The notes beneath the pieces were generated by a model that made no database searches, was not told the DNA's origin, and saw only the letters and a list, made by a program, of their open reading frames with translations. Shown piece after piece: positions 33,211 through 44,615 of a stretch of 64,000 nt of DNA (its first letter is position 1; the number at the start of each line of letters is the position of its first letter). The stretch covers positions 104,737,022 through 104,801,021 of the forward strand of contig NC_089492.1 of NCBI RefSeq assembly GCF_036850765.1, written 5' to 3'. A program made the translations under genes and the position numbers. The stretch comes from Saccopteryx bilineata (taxonomy: Eukaryota > Chordata > Mammalia > Chiroptera > Emballonuridae).

Positions 33211-34855
33211 ATGGCTTCTTTGAGTAGGTGTAAATGTAAGAATAGTCCTGACACCTTATTTTATATATGTGGCTGTTACACACTTCAACATCAAAGGCGC
33301 AATATTTCATCATTTGTGACACGTGCATATATTGCCAATTTTCAAGTTCCCCTTGGCGATCAACAAGAATTGGGCTCCTCATAGTGTGTGTCATAATGAT
33401 AAGTAAATGCTTCATGACTGGACAAAAAGAAAATGCAAAGGAATGCCTTTTGGTATTCCCATGGTTTGGCGTGAACCTAAGGACCACAGCAGTGACTGTT
33501 ATTTCTGTCTGATCCATACAAAGGGCATCAGCAAGAAAAAACAGCATATGATCGCATATCCTAATATTCTTTCAGCAATATGAACTATTCCACACTCTGA
33601 GACACTCCAAGTTCCAGTTTTCAATGGTTTTATTTCTTCTAAGGGCGAAGAAAGTGAACATGGTGATCAAGTGTATTTTGATAAGATGCATGAGGAAATG
33701 GTTGTAGAATCTGAAGGGTTTTCTTCTAATGCCAAGCAGTCATTCACCCCTCAGCAGTTTAGCCAACCTGAATTGAATGACTTAGTAAGAGATTTGGGCC
33801 TAGCAAAGAAAGCAGCTGAGTTATTAGCCTCCAGGCTTCAAGAAAAGAATGTACTTCACCAGTCAGCTAAAGTATCCCATTTCATGAAGCGTGAAAAAAT
33901 TTTTGTGGACTTTTTTTCTGGAGACAGACACTTTGTTTACTGTCATGATATCAGTAGTCTTCTCAGCCAGCTAGGTGTTACCACTTACAGGCCAACAGAA
34001 TGGCAGCTATTTCTTGACAGCTCTAAATGGAGTCTGAAATGTGTTCTCCTACACAACAGTAATGTTTATACAGTGGTTCCAATTGATAATTCAACTCATC
34101 TGCAAGAAGAGTATAATGACATAAAAATTATTTTCAACTTTCTGAAGTATGAGGAGCATAACTGGATCATTTGTGTGGATCTTAAAATGGTAAATTTCCT
34201 TCTAGGACAACAGAGAGGTTTCATGAAGTATCTTTGCTTTCTGTGTTTGTGGGACAGCTGAGCTCGGGAGAAACACTGGACACAGAAGGAGTGGCTGAAA
34301 CGTGAAGCTCTGGAAGTAGGGATGCAAAATATATATTATGAATGAACCTGTAGTTAATCGATACAGGATCATTCCCCCCCCCCCCCCCACTTCACATCAA
34401 ACTTGGCTTAATGAAGCTGTTTGTCCCGGCTTTGAATAAAGAAAGTGAATGCTTTTAACATATTATTTCTGCTTTTCTTGCCTTGTCTTTTGAGAAGATA
34501 AAAGCAGGTGTATTTGATGGACCTCTAATTCAAACCTTCATCCATGATGAAGAATTTGCCAGGAAGGTAAAAGGAGGAGAAAGCAGCATGGCAGTCTTTT
34601 GTAGCAGTTACAAAGAACTTCCTTGGCAACAAAAAAGCAGAAAACTATGAACTTCTGGTTCAAAGGATGCTGTTGACTTTCCATGACATTGGATGTAACA
34701 TGAGCGTTAAGATTCACTTCCTGAACAGTCACCTTGATAAGTTTTCCGAAAATCTCGGAGTTGTTAGTGATGAGCAGACTACTGCTGGAGCATCAAATGG
34801 ATTGTCCTCAACAAGTACACAAACGCAAGAGCTACAAATGCATATTTTTGCCTGA
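33211..34855 (+). pseudogene. Decayed ORF of an unclassified, probably mobile family
   Basis: A broken coding region in one direction. From the ATG at 33211: a Cys-rich start (CKCKNSPDTLFYICGCYT), then after a frameshift GMPFGIPMVWREP and SDCYFC (about 33440-33510), then an intact 196-codon stretch 33671-34261 with SQPELNDLVRDLGLAKKAAE, a SLKCVLLHNSN motif and NWIICVDLKMVNFLLGQQRG, then LCLWDS and EKHWTQKEWLKRE. Beyond a frameshift and a C-run (near 34374-34388) come VFDGP (about 34510) and GCNMSVKIHFLNSHLDKF (34688-34741). The end, about 34780-34855, has lost a segment after SDEQ. I recall similar repeated proteins from arthropods and other invertebrates; they have no assigned function. No TIR or TSD was found. 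Confidence 0.65.
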
Positions 34856-35319
34856 ATAGAATTTAAATAAGTTTTGCCTAAATTTTATGATTAAAATAAG
34901 TGTTTTGATATGTTCTATTTCAAAATTGTAGACAAATTCTGATGCAATCATATCTTTTAGTGTATTAGTGTATTTACTGCATTATATAAATTATTATATT
35001 TTCACAAAGATGATGCCCAAGAAGACATTCTACCTCATTATGTTAAACTAAATGTTGAAAATTTTATAATAAGATGAAAACCTAAAATCTTGAATTGCAA
35101 AACAAACTGTAGCTTACAAAGAAAAACTAATGTCAGATTTGAGATCAGCATACTCGAATTAGGTAAGAAAAAGTGTTTTTGTGGATGCAACAAAAATTTT
35201 GTTCCCAGTGTTATTATTATTATTATTATTAATTTTTAATCTGACTTTTTAATTTAACAATATAGCCTAAATATGATTTTATGTCAATAAATACAATTAT
35301 GGCATATAACCAGTTGTGA
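34856..35319. repeat. 3' flank of the decayed ORF, ending in a TTA repeat
   Basis: An AT-rich stretch with a (TTA)n run at about 35211-35232. It could be the 3' part of the same element as the ORF at 33211-34855, with the microsatellite as its tail. That link is inference. Confidence 0.35.
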
Positions 35320-35420
35320 GATCCACACTGTTTATTCACTAATGTATCCTTCTATTTACAACAGTGCCTGTTACATAGCAGGTAATCAATACACAATTGT
35401 TAAGTGAATCATTTTCAAGT
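35320..35420 (+). repeat. L2-like fragment
   Basis: Contains ACAGTGCCTGTTACATAGC, then GTAATCAATACAC, matching the usual L2 3' end pattern on the + strand. Old and diverged. Confidence 0.5.
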
Positions 35421-35559
35421 GGATGCCATGTGTTATTGTATGAAATGTACTATATTTATTCATCGATCTCCTATTACTGGTCAGAGTACATTGAAAACAA
35501 TCACATGTAGGTGTATTTCAATATTTCATGGTTATAAACCAGGCCTTAACAAATATTTT

Positions 35560-35710
35560 TATTTTTGTATCTCTGTGTATATCCTTAATTATTTTCTTGA
35601 TATATGCTCTTAGAAGAGGAATTGCTGGGTCAAAGAGTATGGACATTTTATTAAACCTTGAAAACTGTTGCCAAACTGCCTTCTGGAGAAATTTTGAGGC
35701 TAAGGAATAA
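35560..35710 (-). repeat. Old LINE-1 fragment, antisense
   Basis: GAATTGCTGGGTCAAAGAGTA, the antisense of a conserved L1 ORF2 C-terminal segment, followed by CTGTTGCCAAACTGCCTTC. Confidence 0.55.
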
Positions 35711-37080
35711 TTAGGAATTTCCAAGTACAGAAATCATTTTTATCATCTTTGCATATCTCTGGATATTTTCCAGTTCCAAGAGTTTTGGCATGACTTCAAC
35801 CCAACAAGGATTTCTGCAAGGTTGAAATGAAAACATATTTCAGAAACAACATTTTCTAGGGCATAGTTGACTGAAACAGAAGGAAAACAGAGCAGTCAGC
35901 AACAGAGCAGTGATAAGTAACTCCTCTGCCCAGGAAGCCTCTGCTTGGAATAGAATAGATTCCTTCGCAAGCATCACAGAGAAGAATTATAAGTCAAAAT
36001 ACAACTATTTATTGAGCACCTGCACAGCACGGCACTGTGTTGGCTGTCGTGGATACAATGCTGCACACCTGTTTCTACTGTGCTGGTTTACTTTAGAATG
36101 CAGTGTCTGTCTCTGCAGCTCCTCCAGCCCTTCCTTCCCCCACCCCCTTCCCATGCCCAGACTCTCCAGGGAAGAGCCTTTGTTGGTTTCATCTTGCATC
36201 CCTGATACAGTGCAGAAGAAATGCAGTACATGCAGTACGTATTTGTGAAACTGAACAGAACTCCCCTAGAAAAATTCTAGAAGGTTTGGCACAAACATTG
36301 GAAAATATACACACATACATACATTTGAATAGTTGCTGGGGTCCTTAAAGCTAGGGAAGCCATAGCCCTTGGTCTTGCCTGTGTGTTTGTCCAGGGTTAC
36401 CTGAGCCTGTGGAAGCGTGGGAAGCAGCTGAAGGCACGTGCCAAAATGTTGTTGTTCACCTCATTGCCCAGACCCCCACAGAAAACCTGGACGTCATCTG
36501 CATTCCACTCCAGCAGGCTGGGGTCTTCCCAGCTGCTCCCAGCTGCCATGCAAATGCAGCACTTCAATTTCTCTGGATTTCCTTTCTTCTTGTCCTCAAG
36601 AAGCTAAAACACTATCATCTTGATTTCTCTCACTAGAAACTCAAGGAGACTTGGGGAACCAAGCCCCTTCCTAGATTGGTCTGCTGTCCCCATGTTTGTT
36701 CTGTATTGGATCTAGTCAGAACAAATCATTGTGATGAGGCTTCACTCTGCTCTCTTGCATGGAATAGCAGACAAAAAACTGAAGCCAATATGAACCTGAG
36801 GCCCTGAGCCAAGCAACCCAGAAGATTGCATATGCCTTTTAGGACCTGTGTGTTGAATCTGTATTTGGGCTTCAGCAGGTTTGGTGGACATTGTCAATAG
36901 GTAAAACAATATGGTAAAGATCATTGGCTGCCTACATAATGTTCATTCAGTCTGCTTCTTCACTGGAGAACCCAATGTTATTAGAGACAGTAGTAAAGCA
37001 CCTAACTTAGAAATTACATTTCCAGGTCCTTTGAGGATGAAGTAGCCAATGAAATAGAAAGGAGTTGTTGAATAAAACTT
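35711..37080. other. Intergenic DNA with an L2/MIR-like scrap
   Basis: No gene was recognised. Positions 36005-36060 (TTATTGAGCACCTGCACAGC) resemble an old L2-type fragment. Overlapping open frames at 36100-36640 resemble no known family. Confidence 0.3.
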
Positions 37081-37095
37081 CTAAGAACACCTTTT

Positions 37096-37840
37096 TTTTT
37101 TAAATTTTATGTGAGAGAGAGGAAGGAAGAGAGATGAGAAGCATCAACTGGTAGTTACATTACTTTTTTTAGTTGTTATTGATTGCTTCTCTTATGTGCC
37201 TTGACCACAGGGCAGCAGCAGAGCCAGTGACCCCTTGCTCAAGCCAGTGACCTTGGATTTCAAGCCAATGACCTTAGGCTTCAAGCCGGCAATGCTTTTT
37301 TTCTTTTTGGTATTTTTCTGAAGTGAGAAGCAGGGAGGCAGAGAGACAGAGTCCTGCATGTGCCCAACTGGGACCCACCCAGCATGCCCACCAGGGTGTG
37401 ATGCTCTGCCTGCCCATCTGGGCTGTTGCTCAGTTGCAACTGGAGCCATTATAGCACCTGAAGCAGAGGCCATGGAGCCATCCTCAGCTTCTGGGTCAAC
37501 TTTGCTCCAATGGAGCCTTGGCTGTGGGAGGGGAAGAGAGAGACAGAGAGGAAGGAGAGGGGGCAGGGTGGAGAAGCAGATGGGTACTTCTCCTGTGTAC
37601 CCTGGCTGGGAATCAAACCCTGGACTTCTACATGCCAGGCCAACACTCTACTTCTGAGCCAACCAGCCAAGTCCCAAGCCAGCAACCTTTAGTCTCAAGC
37701 CAGTGACCATGGGGTCATGTCTATGATCCCATGCTCAAGCTGGTGAGCCCATGCTCAAGCCAGTGACCTTGAGGTTTCAAACTTGGGTCCCAAACATCCC
37801 AGGCTAATGCTCTATCCACTGCACCACTGCCTGGTCAGGA
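37096..37840 (-). mobile_element. tRNA-derived SINE, design C, split by a second SINE
   Basis: A design-C copy in two pieces (37096-37281 and 37686-37840). Outer TSD CTAAGAACACCTTTT at 37081-37095 and CTAAGAATACTTTT at 37841-37854 (diverged). The body has several CAAGCCAGTGACC units. It is interrupted by a design-B SINE. Confidence 0.88.
37293..37674 (-). mobile_element. tRNA-derived SINE, design B, nested in SINE C
   Basis: A CTGAAGTGAGAAGCAGGGAG tail side, CCACCAGGGTGTGAT near 37388, and a head with the complement of the B box. TSD CAAGCCGGCAA (37282-37292) and CAAGCCAGCAA (37675-37685). The target lies within a repeat unit of the host SINE. Confidence 0.88.
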
Positions 37841-37854
37841 CTAAGAATACTTTT

Positions 37855-38458
37855 AAAGGAACCTTATACATCTACTGGGTGGCAATAGTCTTTCTGACTT
37901 CCTCTACTCTTTCTTCTTCTTACCTACATTACAGACACAATAGCTGGAGTTCCAGCAGCCATTTTGTGACCATGAACTCAAGGATGGAAATCAATACTAA
38001 GAATGTTAAAACAGAAAAGATAGGAGGCTTGGATTTCCTGCTTCCAGATTTATTTCACTTGACAGAAAAACCCCTATCTTGTTTAAGCTACTGTCATTTG
38101 GGGCCTTTTTTAGTAGAGGTCAATGGTAATTGCTAATAGAATAATTTTCTAAGGGTTAAGGGCATGGTACTACCCTCTGGGTGCATTTCGGAAATTCTTT
38201 TTGGGGGGAATGGTGTGTGTGGTTTTTTCTGTTGTCACAATAAATGGGAGCACTACTTGTATTTAGCAGACAGGAGCCTGAGATGTTCTGTTCCAAATGT
38301 TCATGTAGATTTAAAACAGCAACAATAAGATGTTTATAATTACTTGAAACTAACATGTAAACAAAATGGTTTTTGTTTGTTTGTTTTCCAAGATTTCAGA
38401 CATACCTCATTGTTCAGGAATACAACAACCATTTAAAATAAAGAAATCTTGTACTTTG
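37855..38458. other. Intergenic DNA, no gene recognised
   Basis: No exon or repeat recognised. A short frame at 37783-38136 overlaps the SINE and is not supported. Confidence 0.3.
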
Positions 38459-38466
38459 TGTTTTTT

Positions 38467-38818
38467 TTTAATTTTTTTTTTATTCATTCATTTATTCTTT
38501 ACAGAGACAGAGAGTGAGTCAGAGAGAGGGACAGACAGGCAGGAACAGAGAGAGATGAGAAGCACCAATCATTAGTTTTTCATTGTACGTTGTAACACCT
38601 TAGTTGTTCATTGATTGCTTACTCATATGTGCCTTGACCACGGGCCTTCAGCAGACCCAGCAACCCCTTGCTGGAGCCAGCGACCTTGGGTTCAAGCTGG
38701 TGGGCTTTTCCTCAAACCAGATGAGCCCGCACTCAAGCTGGCGACCTTGGGATCCTGAACCCGGGTCCTCTGCTTCCCAGTCTGACACTCTATCCACTGC
38801 GCCACCGCCTGGTCAGGC
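38467..38818 (-). mobile_element. tRNA-derived SINE, design C
   Basis: A well-kept copy with a poly-T tail, ACAGAGACAGAGAGTGAGTC and GATGAGAAGCACCAATCATT, then CAAGCTGG units and a head ending GGTCAGGC. TSD TGTTTTTT at 38459-38466 and 38819-38826. Confidence 0.9.
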
Positions 38819-38826
38819 TGTTTTTT

Positions 38827-41415
38827 GAACTTATTAAGATTTGTTCACCATTTGAAATATTAAATCACCAATGGTAACACTAATGGTATGCAATATAAGA
38901 CACCTGTATTGATGATCTATGTTTACAGCTGTCCAATAATGGTGAAAGTATGAATGATTATTGCATTTGACTTTTTCACTTTATCTTCTAAGGTAGTTGG
39001 ACCCAAGCATTTCCATATTGAAATACATATTACTTTATTATAAATTACCTTCCTTTTATTTCTTTTTTGAATCTCCCTAGTCAAGGCATTATGCTGATTT
39101 TACTTTTGAGAAGGTACATATGGGTAGGTTTATTATCTATATATTTCATCATAGGATCAATATTTGCTCCACAAAGGTGGAAGGAGGGCTGGCATGGGTC
39201 TTGACAGTACCCATTGTCCTAACTGATTAGGCTAACACTCAGCCTTTGTCTGCCTCTTTGTTTTGGTACTAAGAGGCAGAAGGGCCTGGCAATAGAGAGC
39301 TGAGTGTTTGGGGTTTGTGCGTCAAAGCACAACAAGCATGATTTTTTCATTCATTTGTGGCGAGCCTGGCTTTAGGCATCAGTGCAGAAGATGCTTCATG
39401 TGCAATGTCATTTGAAAACCAGTTATCTCTGAGAGATTTGAATATTAGTGTGTGATCTACCACTGACAACTCTACATACATTAGTTTATCACAGACACAG
39501 AAGTAGGACAGAACGATCTGTTGATAGAGAGGGAGGCAAAGCAAGGCACAGTTCTGGAACTCCAGGGACTCAGAAAGGAAGGAGAAGGGAGGTGAGGAAA
39601 CCACAGTGGCCCTCCAGGGGTAGAGGAAGAGTGCCGGGGGAAACAGTGCAGCCCGGGCCACCAAGGGGACCTGCAGCCGCATGGCCAGTCCACCGTTTGC
39701 CTTGGTCACCCCAGTGGAGTGACTGAATTAACTACATCTCACACTCTAATTGGAGCAGATAATTGGTGAGCTGGCTCTGTGCACAGGAAATGTGTTCAGA
39801 TAGATTTGGCAGAGTAGAACAGGAAGAATGGGGACCACCTGATTTCATCTTGTGCCAAGGAGGGTGACACAAAGCAGCAGTGTCCCCTATGGAGCCTGGC
39901 CCAGCAAAGCAGGGGGGTAGAGACCCTGTGCAAACCCAGAGGTGAGTGAGATCCTCCTGGGAAGATAGCTGGAGCAGAATACGGTCAGGAGCTCTGAGGC
40001 TGGGCTCAGTTATTTAGCTGCTTTATGACTTTGCGCTAGTAATTTAACCTCTCTGTTTCCTCATCTATAAAAACAATTGAGAGGAAAAATGTTACAACCC
40101 CCTTAAAATCACATCACTCCTCTCCATCTGATCCATGACATTGCTTGAATGCCTATTTGGTGGGCAGAACTCTGCCAGGAGCTATGCCTGCTTTCTTGAA
40201 TCCTTATGGGGGTAAGATATGTGTAAAACAAACAAATATAAACAATCCTTGCAGTGTGTTTTAAATCTTTACCTTTTCCCCAGATAAATCTCAAGCAACT
40301 TTAACTTCAGGTTAGGAAATATCTTGATCAACTCTTCTGCCTCAGCTCTTTGGCCATCTTCTTTAAGAGATGCCGGGGAGAGGAACTGCTTGGAGATGGC
40401 TGTTGCTGGGACAACAGAAAACAAACACCAGTGAAGGTACCATTATTTCTGAAGATGTGGTAAGTGAAGTGTTTGCCTGATGACCACCCTGTGACTGCGA
40501 TGGATTCTTTTCCAGCTACCAGTTGAAATCTTTATTCTTACAAAACCCTTTATTGTGAAATGTGCTCAGGTCCAGAAAGGATGCAATGCCTCAGTGAGCA
40601 ATGCCCCCTCCCACCCCCACCCCTATGTGAACACTGGAATAGCAGGATTTTTTGAAAGATTCATCTTTATTTGCTCCTATGTTAGGGTTGGTTTATAATG
40701 ACTGTTTCCTGGGGATTTCCACCAAAAATTTCAAGGAACCTAGGCCCCAGGTCTTACCTTCACAGAGGGCAGAGATGGCTGTTTTTCTTGCATGACTTTC
40801 TCTGTCCCGCAACAGGTAGTCAAAGGGAGTCAAGAGAAAGAGCTTGCGTGACTCTGGGCAAGTCTCTTTGCTTCCCTGAGTATCAGTGTAGCAACTGCGG
40901 CATACCCATACCTATTTGAAACAAAGAGTATTATTATTATTTATTGCTTTTTGCTCAAGATTTAGTTTTCATGATCTACAGTTACTCAAGTGAACATTTT
41001 CTTTTGATTTAGAGCTGTTCATGGCTAATATTATCATTCATTAGAAATGTTTCAATGTAGAAATGCATTTGTATTTTTCTTATTAAGCTTGATTCTCATG
41101 CATAACTTAGTCTGAATTACAGACAGTGTAATCTCATAAAAGTAGTAAAGTGGAAAATATTTGGCCTAGCTGTAAAAATCATCGAACATTTCCACAGAGA
41201 AAATGAATCAAAAAGTCACATGTCATTCCCACAATGAGCTTGTAGTAGATTATTAATCAGATTCTATTGTAACATCTTCCTCACTGGGCTGTTGTGAGAA
41301 TTCAGTGAGGATATCTAGTTCTTGGTGCCCGGTAGGCATCTAGTAAATGATAGTATATATGTTTACATCCTTAAAAACAGACGCACCTACAAACAGACAT
41401 GCGCGCGCACGCATG

Positions 41416-41456
<41 letters not shown>

Positions 41457-42175
41457 GGTTCAACTCTCTTACATAGAGTCCAGTTCTAGTGGAAATAGAT
41501 GAATATTCTTTGCAGAATCTTGGCATGAAAGGTAATCTCTCTTTCTGCTTTTGGGGTTTGGATCACTATCTGAGAACAGTTAGTATCCCTTAGAGTCTCT
41601 GAGAGTACAGCCCTGGCTAGGTCAGCCAGCCCCTGAACTCACACTTCCAGACTAACTATGGAAACAAACCTTCTAAGTATGAAAAACAACCCAAGACTGC
41701 CTCTGAGTAAGTAACTGGATTCTGTGGTGTAGGTGAGGTTTGAACTTCCTGATCCACCTGGAACAGTCTACAGGTCTGTGGCTGCAAGCACTGTGCCGAA
41801 AGGCTATGTGGAAGAGGCACATGTGTGCCCGGGCTTGGACGAGAAGAGAAGCTGTTCATGGAGTGGGAAATTATTTGAAGGACAGCAAAAGTCATCTTCT
41901 TCCAAGATAGATTGACCAGGGGACTGATAACAGGGAGTTTATGGCACTATAAAAAATAGTGTCTCGGGAAGGCCCTGCACAGCTTTAGTAAGAGAAAAAT
42001 TTGGGTTTTGCATGGCTTGTGTTGTTCCAGCCACCAACTACTGACCTAGTTCTTTCTCTTCACATCACACACATAGTTTGACTAAAGTGTTACTTATATT
42101 GAAAGATATGTATGTTACAAATAACCCTAACCACATAGGAAACTTGGAATATGCCATGGTGGGAGTATTTACACC
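38827..42175. other. Intergenic DNA with old MIR pieces and a CT repeat
   Basis: About 3.3 kb with no recognised gene. MIR-like fragments on the + strand lie near 39990-40080 (AACCTCTCTGTTTCCTCATC) and 41265-41365 (GGGCTGTTGTGAGAATTCAG). A CT dinucleotide repeat lies at about 41420-41452, preceded by GCGCGCGCACGCATGCA. Confidence 0.4.
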
Positions 42176-42193
42176 AAGAAAGTGGCAAATGAT

Positions 42194-42409
42194 GCCTGAC
42201 CTGTGGTGGTGCAGTGGATAAAGTGTCAACCTGGAAATGCTGAGGTCGCCGGTTCAAAACCCTGGGCTTGCCTGGTCAAGGCACATATGGGAGTTGATGC
42301 TTCCAGCTCCTCCCCACCTTCTCTCTCTCTCTCTCTCTCTCTCTCCCTTTCTCTCTCCTCTCTAAAATGAATAAATAAAATTTTTTAAAAAAAGGAATAA
42401 AAAAAAAAA
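42194..42409 (+). mobile_element. tRNA-derived SINE, design A, recent
   Basis: A complete copy with clear A and B boxes, a CT run and a long A-rich tail. The 18-bp TSD AAGAAAGTGGCAAATGAT at 42176-42193 and 42410-42427 is perfect. Confidence 0.95.
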
Positions 42410-42427
42410 AAGAAAGTGGCAAATGAT

Positions 42428-43374
42428 AAAAAGCCAGGTCAGCTGGGAGAGTGTCAGACAGAAGAAGCCACATATTAGCAGGTACAGGCAGCCCAGGAAC
42501 TGAGAGGCTATGCTGACTGGGCTGTGGGAACATGGGGAGAGCAGTCAGGATGAGACTGAAGAGGTAAGAAGGGGCAGACTTGCAGGCCTTGCAGGCCATG
42601 ACAAAGGTCTGTTCCTTACCTTAGAAGCCACAGGAAGCCATCAAAGTTTCCTACTATCCCTGAAAGATCTACTTGAGCAATGAGAAGCAAGACCAAGGAG
42701 ATAATAAGAGAGATTCCTCCTCTTGTCATCCTCTCTCTTAAGCCCCGTGTCTTCCGAGGGCTTGCTCATAGACCAGTAACAAGGCCTGGAACCCAGTGGA
42801 CTCTGAGCATATGGACCAATGGAGCCAAAGTCCAGGGAGAATCAGCTCCTGGGGTCTACTGAGCACAGGGCAGTCTGGAGCAGGCCCCCACCTCTTTAGA
42901 GTCTTCTCCACCACAGAGGCTTCTGACCTCTGTATCTCCTGGCCCCAGTGCTGGTGGCTGGAGAGCTCCTCTTCTGTTTGGGAGAGGACTAGGTCCAGGA
43001 AGTGCTGTTCCACTTCTGGTCTGCCTACCCCGAACAAAGAAGGGGCTATACCCCACGGAGAGGGGTGACTGTCTCATTCCAGCGGTCAAGTGAGGAAGAA
43101 GGGTCCACACCCTAACTCTAAGCCTCAAGGAAATACAGGATGTTCCAACAGGTCCTGTAGAAGGACTTAGTAATTTTCCAGTTACTAATTTGCCATACCT
43201 GTTCTGTTCAAACAAGCTAATAGTTTCCTCAAAAGGACTCAGGTATAGTGGGATGAGGTCACCAGAGACGTGTCTGAACAATTACCAACACTGGTAATGG
43301 GCGCGCCAAGACGTAACTAGTTTACTCAAGACTGTGGGTCTGATTTTATCTTTCCTAAAGCAAATTCAGTGAGG
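42428..43374. other. Intergenic DNA, GC-richer, no gene recognised
   Basis: Sequence around 42660-43290 is more GC-rich than its surroundings and has overlapping open frames on both strands, none resembling a known protein. A GGCGCGCC palindrome is at about 43300-43307. Confidence 0.3.
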
Positions 43375-43391
43375 GCGCGCCCCCTGCTGGT
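43375..43391 (-). promoter_or_regulatory. CTCF-like motif
   Basis: GCGCGCCCCCTGCTGGT is the complement of a near-consensus CTCF site (CCASYAGRKGGCRS core). It lies outside any recognised repeat, about 10 kb upstream of the PPP1R21 promoter. Confidence 0.55.
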
Positions 43392-43889
43392 AACAGTAGA
43401 AAGAACCATTCTGCTGAGTGAGCGATTCCTCTGGGTAGGAGAACAATTGAGAATAGGTAATGTTTTTGGAAAATTCTCAGAGGGACATATTAATGCTTAT
43501 TTCTCAATAAATATTTGTTAGTTGCAATATGAAATTAAGGTTAGTATAATGCATTCGTAATCACAATCTTGAAATGTGTGAATTTAATCAACAATGAAAA
43601 ATCTACCAAAGTAGAAAAAAAGCAGGGAGAATTGGTTTTTGGTTTGATAAGGCAAGAGAACATAACTTCCATATACTTTCTGTTTTTACATTCTGGGTAT
43701 TATATTCTCTTTTTTTTATATATGGCAGTTGAATTTTTATTACAAAAGTTTCCATATATATACAAAAACAGAAATGAAACCAATAAGTCCCCATATAGTT
43801 ACCACTCACGTTGTGGAATTATTATAATTTTTGTCACTCTCGTTTTATATATACCATTACTTTTTTAGTTGATTTTCCCCCTTAACTTT
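43392..43889. other. Intergenic AT-rich DNA
   Basis: No gene or recognisable repeat. A 99-codon frame at 43569-43868 is low-complexity and not supported. Confidence 0.3.
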
Positions 43890-44070
43890 TATAACCCAGA
43901 CATTGTGTCAGTGCACTAAATACTATACTTCAGAATGCATTTCCAAAAACTGGGCTTTTGTTTATAACCATATACCATTATTACATCTTAAAATGTATAA
44001 TTCCTTGGAGGCATCTATCTCCATCTCTCTCCCTCTCCTCCTTCCCTCTTAATTAACTTATCCATATGTA

Positions 44071-44193
44071 CAGGGTAGGGTAAGAATAGGTTTACAGTTG
44101 TGAGTACGTGAAACATTTATTCTTGTGTCATCATTTACTTATTTTTGTATTATTTTCCATATGAACAACTGTATATCTACTTTTTCCCACCTG
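44071..44193. mobile_element. Mariner-type MITE, copy 2
   Basis: About 123 bp with the left end CAGGGTAGGGTAAGAATAGG after TA and the right end TACTTTTTCCCACCTG. Shares the internal phrase GGTTTACAGTTGTGAGTA with the copy at 11671-11796. There is one extra base before the right TA. Confidence 0.75.
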
Positions 44194-44474
44194 GTATAGT
44201 GAAATGCATCAACATTAAGCATACAGTTTGGTGAGTTTTGATAAATGCATCTACCAGGTAACCCACATCCTTATCAAGATACAGAACATTTCCACTGCAT
44301 CAGAAACTTTCTTCCCGTGCCTTTACAGTCAACTCTTCTCTCACCTCCATCCAGTGCTCTGATTTCTTTCACCATGGGTAAGTTTTGCCTGTTCTAGAAT
44401 TTCACATAAAATGGAAACTTAAAGTACATATCTTTTTGTGAATAGATTCTTATGTTCAGCATAATTTTTTTTTA

Positions 44475-44615
44475 TGTGCCCTAGGCATGAAACAACTCTG
44501 GCCACCAATACAGGCATCAAGCTAGGATGAACTAGGGCTGAACATCTGCTTTGCCCCTGACTGATATAAAAACAGCACCACTAATCAGGTGCCTCCTTGC
44601 CCATTGCCAGGGGCT
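44475..44615 (-). ncRNA. Retrocopy of an H/ACA snoRNA
   Basis: A minus-strand insertion with a 3' poly-A (T run 44466-44474) and a perfect 9-bp TSD CAGCATAAT (44458-44466 and 44616-44624). It folds as an H/ACA snoRNA. The 5' hairpin base is CCCCTG/CAGGGG (44608-44613 with 44554-44559). The hinge carries the H box AAAGCA (44547-44552). The 3' hairpin base is GCCCTAG/CTAGGGC (44532-44538 with 44479-44485), and ACA sits at 44476-44478. The 5' hairpin wording resembles SNORA48 as I recall it. It is a retroposed copy inside L1 debris, so expression is doubtful. Confidence 0.7.

Noticed and set aside
41397..41452. CRISPR-like or tandem array
   Set aside because: It is a simple alternating CG/CA and CT dinucleotide tract, a normal microsatellite in vertebrate DNA.
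42738..43281. Overlapping open frames of 90-141 codons on both strands
   Set aside because: No known protein resemblance and no promoter or splice evidence; long frames here follow from local GC content.
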